64,000 bases of DNA from Allorhodopirellula solitaria (GTDB lineage: Bacteria; Planctomycetota; Planctomycetia; Pirellulales; Pirellulaceae): positions 148,542 to 212,541 of the forward strand of contig NZ_SJPK01000007.1 of NCBI RefSeq assembly GCF_007859855.1, written 5' to 3'. The position numbers and the translations under genes were made by a program. Under the pieces are notes generated by a model. The model did no database searches. It was not told the origin of the DNA and was given only the letters and a program-made list of their open reading frames with translations. This document shows positions 34,943 through 44,316 of the stretch, piece by piece (the first letter of the stretch is position 1; each line of letters opens with the position of its first letter).

Positions 34943-37900
34943 TGGATTCCTTCGAATTCGATCCGTCGATGCCGGTGCTGGCGCAGTCACGCAGACCATT
35001 TTTGATCGGGGTTCGCCATCATTCGGCGGCGCTCGCCCGAGCTCTGCCAGCGATGCTCGACGGGTTCGCGCCAGAATGCGTACTCGTTGAGCTGCCGTCG
35101 GACCTGCAGGACTGGATCGAACATCTCGCCGATCCGCAAACAATCGCGCCCGTGGCGATCTCCGCGGTGCACGATCAGTCCGGATTGTTCTTCTATCCGA
35201 TGGCGGATTTTTCGCCCGAGTGGGTCGCGATCCGCTGGGCCCGCAGGCGGGGAGTGCCCGTGGTGGCTTGCGATCTATCGGTCGCGGCCAAGACCCACTT
35301 GTCGGCAATCGAATCGACCGAACCGGATGATCCGCCCGACGGTGAAATCGCCACCACGCTGCTGGATCGGCTGCTCCAACGCACCGGCCAATCCGATACA
35401 GGAGCATTGTGGCAGCGATTGGTTGAATCGCCCGGATTCGACTCGGACGCCGAATCGATCCGGAACGCGGCATTGTTGTTTGGCTATGCCGTGCGTCAGA
35501 GCACGCCGCAGGTCTCACCGCGTGACCTCGTCCGTGAAGCCGCCATGCGCGAGGCGATTCGCGCCGCCCCGGAGCAGAGCGCGGCGGTGATCGGCTCCTT
35601 TCACGCGGCCGCTTTGCTTCCCGATGTGATCGTGTCGGAGCGGGATCGCGATGCCGCGATGCTAGCCGAATCGAAGGCCGAGTCCGCTGATGCGGTCGGC
35701 GTATCGCTGGTGCCCTATTCGTTTGACCAACTCGACGAACGCAGTGGCTACCCGGCAGGTGTCCGCGATCCCGTCTGGCACCAGCGGATGTGCGAATCAA
35801 CGTCGTCGCAAGCGGCAGACGCGGCCGCCGCCGAGCTCGTCACTGCCGTTTGCCGGCAACTGCGTCGAGCCGGTCACGTTGCCGGCATGCCTGACGCGAC
35901 GGAGACACTCCGCATGATGCGGGATCTGGCGCGGCTACGCGGTCTCGGCACCGCCGGCCGGGGCGAGCTCGTCGAAGCGATCGAGTCATGTTTGGTCCAA
36001 GGCGATTTGATGGGACGTGGGCGAGCGGTCGCCAAAGCAGCGGGCGAAGTACTGATCGGCGATCGGACGGGTCAGGTAACACCCACCACACCTCGCTGCG
36101 GGCTCGCCGTCGATATCGATCGGCAACTCGAAGCGTTGAAACTGCCGGGTCGTGATTCGTTTGCCAGCCGATCCCGCCCGACTCGCCGAGCATCGAGCGG
36201 CGTACCCATGCATGCTGATGAAGATGCCAAGGAGATCAAGCTCGATGTTCTGCGTCAGCCGCGCGATCGAGCACGTGCGGTTGTGCTGCGGCAGTTCAGT
36301 GCGGCCGGAATCCCCTATGCTGAGCGTGTCGATGAAGTCCAACGTGGTCACCGCGAGAACCTGATCGAACGCTGGCGGGTCGGTTGGCAACAAGGGACCG
36401 CCGCCACGATCGAATCGGTTTCGCGTTACGGTGTCACGCTCGGTCAAGTCGTCGAGGGGATCGTGCGAGGGGCGGGTCGGATTCCTGGCCAGGAAGCTTC
36501 CGAGACGGAGGACTTGCCCGCGACGATATTGCACCGTCTGCAAATCGCCACGCAGTGTGGTTTGGTCCGGCTGACGCGGCAATCGCTACACCAGATCGGT
36601 GATTCCTTTCGCGCGGCGGCTGGATTGTCCGAGCTCATGGCGGCGACGACCATTGCCACCCGAATCCGCGCCGGGCACCTGCCGGGTTTGCCGGCGGACG
36701 CCGAATCTGCCTACCCGCCGTGGGTGCAAGCATTTGTCTGGCCGGAGTCACTCTCGACCATCCATTCCTGCTTGCAGGCCGCCATGCAGCGGCTAGCCGG
36801 TCTGAGCGGGTCGAACGATCCCACCGATGTCATTGCCCTGGTCGATCTACTGGACTGGATGACGGGTGACCTGCAAGCCTCGGTGATGGCCGATATCGAT
36901 CAGCCGCCCTCTCAATCGGGGCGCGTGCGTCTAACGCATTGGTGTCGTCAAACAATGCGCAGCGGCAGCGACCGCATGGGTGGTGCCGGAGCGGGCGCAC
37001 TGTGCGTCTTGAATGAACAGCGTGACGCCGAGTTCGCTGCTTTGACGCGGGGTTGGCTGGACTCGGCAACCGATCAGGCGGGGCGAGCACGACTGAAGGA
37101 ATCGCTCGCCGGTGCGACCCAAGTACTCTTGCCGAGAATGCAGAGTGACGCGGCCTGGCTATGCGGGATCCGCGATGGCATTCGACCTATGAGCGACGAA
37201 GTGTTCCTATCCAGGCTGCCTTCACTGCGCGGTGCTTTCTCTGAATGTTCACCCGCTGACCGCCAGCGTTTGTTGCAGGTCAGTCTATCGGACTTGGACG
37301 AGCGAGGTTCACGACTGGACGAGCAGGGTGCCACCTTGTCTTACCGACAACAGCACAACCCCGATGCCATCGCCGATGAGCTGGTCCGACTACGACGAGC
37401 CGACTTGGCCGGTCGCGCGGCAGTCGAGGCGAAGTATCCAAACACCATCTCGTGGACCGGAGCTGAAAGACCGAGCCAGAGTGCAGCGAGTACCGATCCG
37501 CTGGATCGAGTCGATGAGATTGCAGCGAGTGTATCCAATGGCGATCTACCGCTGGCTGACCGCTGGCGTTTGATCTTTGGATTGCCACCGGAATCCAACT
37601 CACCGATGTCGATCCGGTGTGCTACATCGTTGGACCAGTTGTACGGTCGCGGCCGTGGCGAAGGCGCACGTGCGGGGCTGGCCAATCGTCCCGGTGCCGG
37701 TGGTGGGACGGAGGCACCGCAACCTTCCACGGCCCAATGGGCAGAGGATCTCGAGGCTCTATTCGGCAGCGATCTATGTCAGGAGGTCCTGGGGGCAGCG
37801 GCGGGTGCAGGCCGGTCGACGGCATTAGAGCTACTCGATCCCGATTCGGTCACCCCATCAATCGAACTGCTCGAACAAGTCCTCTCGCTCGCCGGTGCGA

Positions 37901-38670
37901 TGCCCGAGTCGAAGGCCGCGACGCTGCGGCGTTTGGCGCGCCGGATCACGGAGGATCTGGCCCAGCAACTGGCGGTGCGACTGCAACCGGCCTTGAATGG
38001 CCTGTCATCGCCACGTCCCACCCGCCGCCGGGCACGCAAACTCAATCTCGCGCGGACAATCCGAGACAATCTTGCGAACTGCTATCGTCGACCTGACGGG
38101 CGTGCCACGATGGTGGCCGAGCGGTTGATGTTTCAATCACCCGCGAAACGTCAAATGGACTGGCACGTCATCTTCGTCGTCGACGTCTCGGGTTCGATGT
38201 CCGCTTCGGTGATCTACAGCGCCCTCGTCGCGGCCGTGCTCGATGCTCTCCCTGCGCTATCGGTGAAGTTCCTAGCATTCAGCACGGAGGTGATCGACTT
38301 GAGCGAACAGGTCACCGATCCCTTGTCGCTCCTGCTAGAAGTGCAGGTCGGTGGGGGCACTCAGATTGGACTCGGACTCCGCGCCGCGAGGGCAGCTGTC
38401 ACGGTCCCCTCACGCAGCATCGTCATCTTGGTTTCTGATTTTGAAGAGGGTGTGTCGGTCGGCCAAATGATTGGCGAGGTTCGCTCACTCGTCGATTCGG
38501 GAGTCACCTGTCTGGGTCTGGCGGCGCTCGATGACCGTGGGGTCGCGAGGTATCACGAGGGCTACGCTGCGATGGTAGCGGGAGCGGGGATGCACGTGGC
38601 TGCGGTCAGCCCTGAGAACCTGGCCCGCTGGATTGGCGATCAAATCCGCGGGGCACAGGCGGGCCGATGA
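34942..38670 (+). CDS. DUF5682 protein fused to a C-terminal vWA domain (YehM-YehP fusion)
   Basis: 1242 residues from ATG 34942; a longer frame would need a TTG inside the ATPase gene. The N-terminal part opens with RRPFLIGVRHHSAALARALPAMLDGFAPECVLVELPSD, the signature of DUF5682 (YehM). The C-terminal part, about 1065-1240, is a vWA domain: VIFVVDVSGSMSASV holds the MIDAS DxSxS motif near residue 1081, GGGTQIGLGL supplies the conserved Thr, and ILVSDFEEG the conserved Asp. In E. coli YehM and YehP are separate proteins; their fusion shows that they work as one unit. The vWA part is expected to contact the MoxR ATPase. A region of about 930-960 is Gly/Arg-rich and probably flexible. No signal peptide. 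Confidence 0.83.
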   Translation: MDSFEFDPSMPVLAQSRRPFLIGVRHHSAALARALPAMLDGFAPECVLVELPSDLQDWIEHLADPQTIAPVAISAVHDQSGLFFYPMADFSPEWVAIRWARRRGVPVVACDLSVAAKTHLSAIESTEPDDPPDGEIATTLLDRLLQRTGQSDTGALWQRLVESPGFDSDAESIRNAALLFGYAVRQSTPQVSPRDLVREAAMREAIRAAPEQSAAVIGSFHAAALLPDVIVSERDRDAAMLAESKAESADAVGVSLVPYSFDQLDERSGYPAGVRDPVWHQRMCESTSSQAADAAAAELVTAVCRQLRRAGHVAGMPDATETLRMMRDLARLRGLGTAGRGELVEAIESCLVQGDLMGRGRAVAKAAGEVLIGDRTGQVTPTTPRCGLAVDIDRQLEALKLPGRDSFASRSRPTRRASSGVPMHADEDAKEIKLDVLRQPRDRARAVVLRQFSAAGIPYAERVDEVQRGHRENLIERWRVGWQQGTAATIESVSRYGVTLGQVVEGIVRGAGRIPGQEASETEDLPATILHRLQIATQCGLVRLTRQSLHQIGDSFRAAAGLSELMAATTIATRIRAGHLPGLPADAESAYPPWVQAFVWPESLSTIHSCLQAAMQRLAGLSGSNDPTDVIALVDLLDWMTGDLQASVMADIDQPPSQSGRVRLTHWCRQTMRSGSDRMGGAGAGALCVLNEQRDAEFAALTRGWLDSATDQAGRARLKESLAGATQVLLPRMQSDAAWLCGIRDGIRPMSDEVFLSRLPSLRGAFSECSPADRQRLLQVSLSDLDERGSRLDEQGATLSYRQQHNPDAIADELVRLRRADLAGRAAVEAKYPNTISWTGAERPSQSAASTDPLDRVDEIAASVSNGDLPLADRWRLIFGLPPESNSPMSIRCATSLDQLYGRGRGEGARAGLANRPGAGGGTEAPQPSTAQWAEDLEALFGSDLCQEVLGAAAGAGRSTALELLDPDSVTPSIELLEQVLSLAGAMPESKAATLRRLARRITEDLAQQLAVRLQPALNGLSSPRPTRRRARKLNLARTIRDNLANCYRRPDGRATMVAERLMFQSPAKRQMDWHVIFVVDVSGSMSASVIYSALVAAVLDALPALSVKFLAFSTEVIDLSEQVTDPLSLLLEVQVGGGTQIGLGLRAARAAVTVPSRSIVILVSDFEEGVSVGQMIGEVRSLVDSGVTCLGLAALDDRGVARYHEGYAAMVAGAGMHVAAVSPENLARWIGDQIRGAQAGR

Positions 38671-38731
38671 AATCGATGACGCGATGGAGATGGTATTTCT
38701 CACCGTTTGTTGGGCTTGGAAAGACGAAGAC

Positions 38732-40618
38732 ATGACGACATCTCGCCCCACTCTCACCTCCGAGTTGCTCGCCGCGATCATCGACGCTGCGCCGGGCCGG
38801 GTCCGCAAACGGCTCGATCGTCAACCCGCTGCGGCCAGCGACTGGAGCTGGAATCACGCAGCCCACGTCTGGACGATCCAGGCGGGCGAAGAAACGGTTC
38901 GTCTGCAGGTAGACGCTGACGACCATTTGACAACGATCAACGATGTGGCTTGCTCCTGCCTGCTCTCACCGAAGTGCTTCCACGTGCTCGCCTGCGTGAC
39001 GTCGCTGGCCGTCCATGATCCGACATCCGTTGCCGAAGCGGAGTCTGCTGCCGATGAGAGTTCGTCGCCGAATCGGACGTCATCTGAAATAGGCACCGAT
39101 GTCAATGCCGGCGATCCTATCGAGATCAGTGACGCGGTGCGTCAGGCTGCAATCGCGAGCCTCCGGGCGATCGACGGGGTCTTGGTCAGTGGAGCGCGAG
39201 CGAGCGGTGTGATCATCCAATCCTCGCTCCTGCGGGCGGCCCACCAAGGGCGAGCGGAGGGATTGGTTCACCTCTCGGCAGCCCTGATCCGCACCGCTGA
39301 GGGTATCCAGCGACTGCGCCGCGGCGATGATCACACCGATAGCGAAGCACTTCGTCGCGATATCGTCATCGCTATCGATGCCGCCGCTGAACTGCGCCAA
39401 TCCGAGACTCTCACGCCAGCGAAAACTGGCTTCGCTCGCCGACCCTTTTCGCCGGTGTCGCTGCGATCACTCGATGGTGCGGTGGCCGAACCCATCCTGA
39501 CTCGGAGCGGCTACGCGGGCGTGGCGACCCATCTGATCGGTGACGATCAACAGCTTTATCAGATCGTCGAAACGCGCCCTGGCGATGCCACCTTGATCGG
39601 TCAAGCTTATCGGGGAGGGATCGATCTGGGAACAACCACGGCTTCGGCGCAGACGCTTAGCCGATCGCATCTCGACGTCCAAAACTTGAGCTGTTCGCCT
39701 GACGGACGACTCGGCAAAGGCAGCAAAACTCGCTGGGCGATCGATCGCAAGAACGACACTGCGATTGGCAGCGGCTCGTCGTCATGGGAGCGATGGTCTG
39801 TGCCGTTGGGCGATCAAGTTGCCGCGGTCTTTGAACAAGCGACGAGTCCCGCGTGGCTGCGGCGAGGCGGATGGGACTTGGTCTGTGTGCGCGGCGTGGT
39901 TCTCGGCGTGAGCGGTCGTACAGTGGCGTTGGAGCACGAGGGCAGCGGAGCTCGGTTGAGGTTGGGGATCTCGATCGATCATGCGTCGCTCCCATTCCGA
40001 GAGAATCTGCAGCTCCTCGCACGCTGCCCGGGGCTGGCCGTGGAAGTGGTCGGCCGCGTGCAACTGGATCAAGCCGGACTCATTGATGGGTTGACTCTGC
40101 GCGGCTTGTCTGACGACTGGATATTGCCGGATTCCTGGGCCGGACGCTGTCATCTGGGGCTCGACAGATTGCAACGACACCATCTGCGGAGCCCTGAGCG
40201 GTTTGCCTCGGAGGTCGATGCCCCGCCCGCCGAGCCGCTGCAGCCCGGTTCGTCGCGACAACCGGACACCCGCTCAAGCTCGCAGACCGATCTCTTCTCT
40301 GGACTGGAACGCCACTGCACCGCCTTGGTGCTCGGTGGCCGCGACGCGGTGGGCTCGATCGGCTCGGCCTCGCATCGCCGCGATCAGGCGAGGTTGGTAT
40401 CGCGGGGCCAGGTAGCCGCGGCAAGCCTACTGGATTCGCTCGCGATGGCCTGTGCCGAAGCGCCCGCGGTCACGCGTCGCAATCGTCTGGCTGAAGACAA
40501 TAGGCATCTCCAGCGTCCACTCGTACTCGCTGCTGCTGCGGCATACCTCGATGCATCCCGCCGTTTCTACGAGCGAGAGCAGTGGATGCGTGTCCTCGGC
40601 TGCCCAGACCTTGATTGA
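38732..40618 (+). CDS. SWIM zinc-finger protein (YehQ-like)
   Basis: 628 residues from ATG 38732, 61 bp after the vWA fusion gene; an in-frame ATG at 38684 is possible. The SWIM motif CxC-n-CxH is complete: C74-S-C76 and C82-F-H84 in VACSCLLSPKCFHVLACV. SWIM domains bind zinc and usually DNA or protein. The rest is alpha/beta with no other recognised domain (ILPDSWAGRCHLGLDRLQRHHL, SVSLRSLDGAVAEPI). Position and SWIM domain match yehQ at the end of the E. coli yehL-M-P-Q genes. It is the last gene of the cluster. Confidence 0.8.
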   Translation: MTTSRPTLTSELLAAIIDAAPGRVRKRLDRQPAAASDWSWNHAAHVWTIQAGEETVRLQVDADDHLTTINDVACSCLLSPKCFHVLACVTSLAVHDPTSVAEAESAADESSSPNRTSSEIGTDVNAGDPIEISDAVRQAAIASLRAIDGVLVSGARASGVIIQSSLLRAAHQGRAEGLVHLSAALIRTAEGIQRLRRGDDHTDSEALRRDIVIAIDAAAELRQSETLTPAKTGFARRPFSPVSLRSLDGAVAEPILTRSGYAGVATHLIGDDQQLYQIVETRPGDATLIGQAYRGGIDLGTTTASAQTLSRSHLDVQNLSCSPDGRLGKGSKTRWAIDRKNDTAIGSGSSSWERWSVPLGDQVAAVFEQATSPAWLRRGGWDLVCVRGVVLGVSGRTVALEHEGSGARLRLGISIDHASLPFRENLQLLARCPGLAVEVVGRVQLDQAGLIDGLTLRGLSDDWILPDSWAGRCHLGLDRLQRHHLRSPERFASEVDAPPAEPLQPGSSRQPDTRSSSQTDLFSGLERHCTALVLGGRDAVGSIGSASHRRDQARLVSRGQVAAASLLDSLAMACAEAPAVTRRNRLAEDNRHLQRPLVLAAAAAYLDASRRFYEREQWMRVLGCPDLD

Positions 40619-40801
40619 TCGGGGGAAGCGAGCCAGCCGCTTCGTAGGTGTTAGAATAACTGGGCGGACAACAGTGTTGGTAACCCCCGCACCGACGACG
40701 TTCGGAGCCGATCCCCAAGACGGGTTCTGAGCTGAACATGTTTTGCCGCCCTTCGTTTCACCACCTCCGCCGTTTACCGCGCGCTGAAGGACCATCCCAC
40801 G

Positions 40802-42262
40802 ATGACATATCCACACAATTGGGTCAGCTCCTGTGCCGCTGTCCTCGCGGTCGCGTTTCTGCTTTCGGACTGTTCTGCCGACGATGTGACGAAGGCCTTG
40901 AATGAGAGTCGTCAATCGATGGCTCAGCAGTGGACCCCCGACATGGCCAACGATGTCGACTTTGAGTGGTTGGATTTCAACGGAGATTCGGGCTCGATCA
41001 AGAGGCTGCCCGATGGCCTGCGGCATCATCACAGCATGACCGATGGGGTTCGCGGAATCCGCGCATGCATCTCGCTCGGGGGCGATTTTGATATACAGGT
41101 AAGCTACCACGACCTCGAGATCAGCGAGGGCGAGCCAACGTGGCACTGCGGTATCGGCTTGGTGGTGCAACTAGACAATCACGACCGCAATCGTGTCACC
41201 ATCTATCGGCGCCGAGATCGCATCGATGGGCAGCACGTGTTAGCGATGACTCGTCAAGAACTAGGCGAGAATGGCAAGATGACGTACGTCGACGGCACGC
41301 AGGTAGCCGATGATTCGGTCGCCGGGCGATTGCGGTTGGCCCGTCGCGGCACGACCCTGACGGCTCTGCAGTCGGACCGGGAGGGGCATCATGAGCGCGT
41401 GATCGGTACCGTTGAGGTCCCGCCGGGGCCGGTCGAGGTTCAGGGCGTGCGGTTGATCACTCAAGTCGGCAAAGGGCTTGAAACCACCGTCACGTGGAGC
41501 GATCTGCGAATCCATGCTCAACAGATCGAAACTTACACGCTTCCGCCGGCTGGTTTGACCGCCACCGAACTGACGGCGCAGCTGGACGCCAATCGAGAGA
41601 ACATGGCCGACCTGGCCAACAAAGTGGACGAGACAACGGGTCAAGGCGGTCTTTCCTGGACGCTCACACCGGGCGCCACGATTGCGCCCGACGAGCCAGG
41701 ATTTCGCTTGCTCGTCGAAGCGTCGGGTGATGTCGAATCCGCCATCATTCGCAAACGCTGCGATACCCGAGGTGACATGGACCTGGAAACGTCACTGCGT
41801 ATCCTTCATATCGATCCGTCGACCAAACCCTCGACTAACAATGACGTGACGTTGCGGTTTTCTGCGATCCCGCAAGTAGAAGTTGACCAAGGTGTCGGCC
41901 GCCTTCGCGAGGACCGCACCGTCGAGATTGCCGAAGCGACACTCTCGCTGCGGTACAAGGAAGACGGGACCAAGGAACTCAATTGCCGCACGGTGGGGCG
42001 AAACCACCTCGGGCGAGTCGTCTATCGTCCCATCCGCTCGATACCGGTCGACTCGATCGACCAGATGCGGATCGCGGTTTCGGACCGAACGCTGTACTTT
42101 TTGTACTCGCTGCCCGATGACGATGAGAGGATCGTCCTGGCCCGGCTTCCCTTCAAGAACGATTTCGTCATCCGTGAGATCGGGGTCGCCCAGACAGCCC
42201 GAGGCGCCACCGGCCGCTCGGAAGTTCAATGGAAGAAGGTGCAGATCTTTGCCGACGAATGA
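40802..42262 (+). CDS. Exported protein of unknown function, two concanavalin-like halves (DUF1583-like)
   Basis: 486 residues, ATG at 40802 after GAAGGACC. The signal peptide is about 1-26 (CAAVLAVAFLLSDCSA); the Cys near the end is not in a good lipobox. Two similar beta-rich parts follow: FDIQVSYHDLEISEGEPTWHCGIGLVVQLDN..VTIYRRRDR, and later GDMDLETSLRILHI..DVTLRFSAIP..ATLSLRYKEDGT, each ending in a strand like VTWSDLRIHAQQ or VQWKKVQIFADE. This looks like a duplicated lectin-like (LamG/concanavalin) sandwich as in planctomycete DUF1583 proteins. The family name is a weak guess; export and the internal duplication are firmer. Confidence 0.6.
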   Translation: MTYPHNWVSSCAAVLAVAFLLSDCSADDVTKALNESRQSMAQQWTPDMANDVDFEWLDFNGDSGSIKRLPDGLRHHHSMTDGVRGIRACISLGGDFDIQVSYHDLEISEGEPTWHCGIGLVVQLDNHDRNRVTIYRRRDRIDGQHVLAMTRQELGENGKMTYVDGTQVADDSVAGRLRLARRGTTLTALQSDREGHHERVIGTVEVPPGPVEVQGVRLITQVGKGLETTVTWSDLRIHAQQIETYTLPPAGLTATELTAQLDANRENMADLANKVDETTGQGGLSWTLTPGATIAPDEPGFRLLVEASGDVESAIIRKRCDTRGDMDLETSLRILHIDPSTKPSTNNDVTLRFSAIPQVEVDQGVGRLREDRTVEIAEATLSLRYKEDGTKELNCRTVGRNHLGRVVYRPIRSIPVDSIDQMRIAVSDRTLYFLYSLPDDDERIVLARLPFKNDFVIREIGVAQTARGATGRSEVQWKKVQIFADE

Positions 42263-42306
42263 GTCGGTGGCGGCAAAGTTCACTCAGTGGCGGTGGATGG
42301 ATTGGG

Positions 42307-43323
42307 TCATCGTCGGTCACCCGGTCGTGCTAGACCGGTGACGGGTTGGTATGCCGACCGGATGCCGTCACCCGTCGCCGAATCCTCCAACGCGGAGAGC
42401 ACCGCGTTGTCGGCCATCTCTGATTGATTGATGCTGCTTCGTACCCAGCCCGATGCTGCCACGGCTTCCGGATCGATTCGCATGGCTTGAGCGAGCCAGT
42501 TTTGGGCGGCCGCTGAGTCGCCGCCGGAGATCGACGCCGCAGCGAGCTGGAGACGCGCGGTCACATCCGCTGGATTCTTTTCCGCGGCAGCGATCAGGTA
42601 TCGATTGGCTTCGTCACCGCGTCCCAACTCACGATAGGCCAAACCGCGCAGCAGATCGGCGCGACCGGGGATGATCCCCCCGTCGGTTTGCGTCAGTTGG
42701 GCCGAGCTGCTGGCACCGTTGAACCGATCGAGCGTGGCGAGCAATCGGTCGTGCCGTTGATGTTGATGATAGATCTCCGCCGCTTGCAGCTGCACGTACG
42801 GGTAGTCTGGCTGCAGGGACAAGGCTCGGTGATAGGCGGCCAAGGCAGAATCGGAGCGACCCTGAGCCGTTTCGCAGTCTCCCCACAATGCCCACAGGGC
42901 AGCCCATTCACGATCCGATTGCAGCGCGATCTCACACTGCCGCGCCGCTTCATCGACCCGCCCCAATTCGAGATACATCCGGCCGAGCCGCTGGAGGTGC
43001 TTGGGATCGCCCGCACTAAGCTGGACGGCCTTCTTCAGATGCACGACCGCGTCATTGCGTCGGCCGCGTAGCCAGAGTGTGTCAGCCAGCCCTCGATGAG
43101 CCGCGTCGTTGTTGTTGGACACATCGAGCGATTTGCTGAACAAGTCCTCCGCGACCGTCCAATCTCCCTGGCGAGCCGCTTTGAGTCCCTGACGCGATAG
43201 CCGCCGGGCCGCGACGCTCTGCCGGCTTTCACCGAACTTCACAATGCTGCGGCACCCCAGCTGCAGACTGACCAGTGTCAGCGCAGCGGCGAGCAGCGAT
43301 GCCCCAAGGCACCTGCCGAACAT
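42307..43323 (-). CDS. TPR-repeat lipoprotein
   Basis: 338 residues from ATG 43323, with GGAG 6 bp upstream. The first residues form a lipoprotein signal with lipobox LQLGC (Cys24). Then come at least six TPR units: GLKAARQGDWTVAEDLFSKSL, AHRGLADTLWLRGRRNDAVVHLKKAV, HLQRLGRMYLELGRVDEAARQCEIAL, AALWALWGDCETAQGRSDSALAAYHRAL and others. It is therefore a lipid-anchored scaffold on the periplasmic side. It is convergent with the exported protein gene at 40802 and divergent from the small coiled-coil gene. Confidence 0.83.
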   Translation of the reverse strand: MFGRCLGASLLAAALTLVSLQLGCRSIVKFGESRQSVAARRLSRQGLKAARQGDWTVAEDLFSKSLDVSNNNDAAHRGLADTLWLRGRRNDAVVHLKKAVQLSAGDPKHLQRLGRMYLELGRVDEAARQCEIALQSDREWAALWALWGDCETAQGRSDSALAAYHRALSLQPDYPYVQLQAAEIYHQHQRHDRLLATLDRFNGASSSAQLTQTDGGIIPGRADLLRGLAYRELGRGDEANRYLIAAAEKNPADVTARLQLAAASISGGDSAAAQNWLAQAMRIDPEAVAASGWVRSSINQSEMADNAVLSALEDSATGDGIRSAYQPVTGLARPGDRR

Positions 43324-43611
43324 GCGTCTCCGGGCGTCGGAGACGGTCAATCGGCGCGTTCTACGGTCATGCAAACTCGTACTCAATGAGTCTATTTCTC
43401 GACAAAACCTGTCGCAGCTCCATGGATTCCACTCCTCTGATATCAAATCCCCCGCGACCGGTGCCAGCCGGAGAACCCGCAAACTCTTCCTTTTCAGAGC
43501 GACCCGCACGACCTGAGCACCGCCGCGAATCCCGACAGAAATCGGCCGATCGTCAATATCGTCAGCCAGACGTCTGACGCTCGCTACTTCCATTTCACCC
43601 CGGTCGCGCCG

Positions 43612-43782
43612 ATGTTCCCAACCTGTTTATCTGAACCCAGCGAAAATGCCCCCGGTCAACTACTCGCCGAACTCGAACGCCGTCAGGACGACGCGATGGC
43701 GCAGCTCGACGACTTGGAGAGCAAACTCAATGAAGTGCTCAAAGGCTTGAACGTCGAACCCGATGTCACCGAGCTCGACTGA
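43612..43782 (+). CDS. Small coiled-coil protein, 56 residues
   Basis: ATG at 43612, TGA at 43780-43782. The chain opens MFPTCLSEPSENAPGQLLAE and continues LERRQDDAMAQLDDLESKLNE, a clear amphipathic coiled coil, with a short acidic tail. Small proteins of the form LLAELxRRQDxxxxQLDxLxxxI occur throughout planctomycetes. Function is unknown; a dimerising partner of another protein is a guess. It lies in the 993-bp space between the divergent TPR lipoprotein and the methyltransferase, on the strand of the latter. Confidence 0.6.
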   Translation: MFPTCLSEPSENAPGQLLAELERRQDDAMAQLDDLESKLNEVLKGLNVEPDVTELD

Positions 43783-44316
43783 AAAGTGCCAGTCTGAAGA
43801 GCCACCCAGTCTCCCGTTGCCCCACGCTTCGTGGGTCCAGTGTTCTTCCGGGCTGCTGACTTATTGGGCCGAGACGCGTAAGCGGTCGGGTGGACGGCGT
43901 TACCCGGGGCCTGACGGCCAATGCCGTCTAATTTCCACCGCAAAGCGGTCTTGGTAGCCCGACGCGTCAGCGAGGATCACTTGTTCGCCACGCAAAACAC
44001 TGCATTTTCCTCGCTGACCAGCGAGTTGTGCAGTTTCTCAGTTATGTGTTGGCAAGCGTTTTAGAAGCCCGAAGCGCTAGCAAGTGGAGTCAGGTGAACT
44101 CTCCCTTGCGCATCGGGCTTGTATTTCAGCAGTCTCCGGAGCTCGTGGACGGGAGAGCACGCAGGTTTGGGACGTTCCGTTACGCTGTCGGACCTCTCCT
44201 GATATCTCGCTGAAATCTCGATGCCCGACCCTCCCAGCTTCGCCGGGCGGGTGAAGGAAATCTCCCACTAGCAAAGCACCGCGTCCAAAATACGCTATCA
44301 TCGCCAGCCCACTTGA
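43783..44316. other. Repeat-rich intergenic space
   Basis: 534 bp without a gene. It holds AGCCCGACGCGTCAGCGAG (43956-43974) and AGCCCGAAGCGCTAGCAAG (44066-44084), two copies of one dispersed motif. Between them, GCAAAACACTGCATTTTCCT (43992-44011) and the CGCTGAC that follows recur at 48979-49004. A CCCTCCCAGCTTCGCCGGGC hairpin repeat lies near 44228. CCACGCTTCGTGG near 43822 is a small hairpin that may end the upstream small gene. Confidence 0.5.

Noticed and set aside
34610-35800. 396-codon minus-strand frame rich in Arg and Ser across the MoxR/DUF5682 junction
   Set aside because: Composition typical of a shadow frame; the opposite strand has Walker and DUF5682 motifs.
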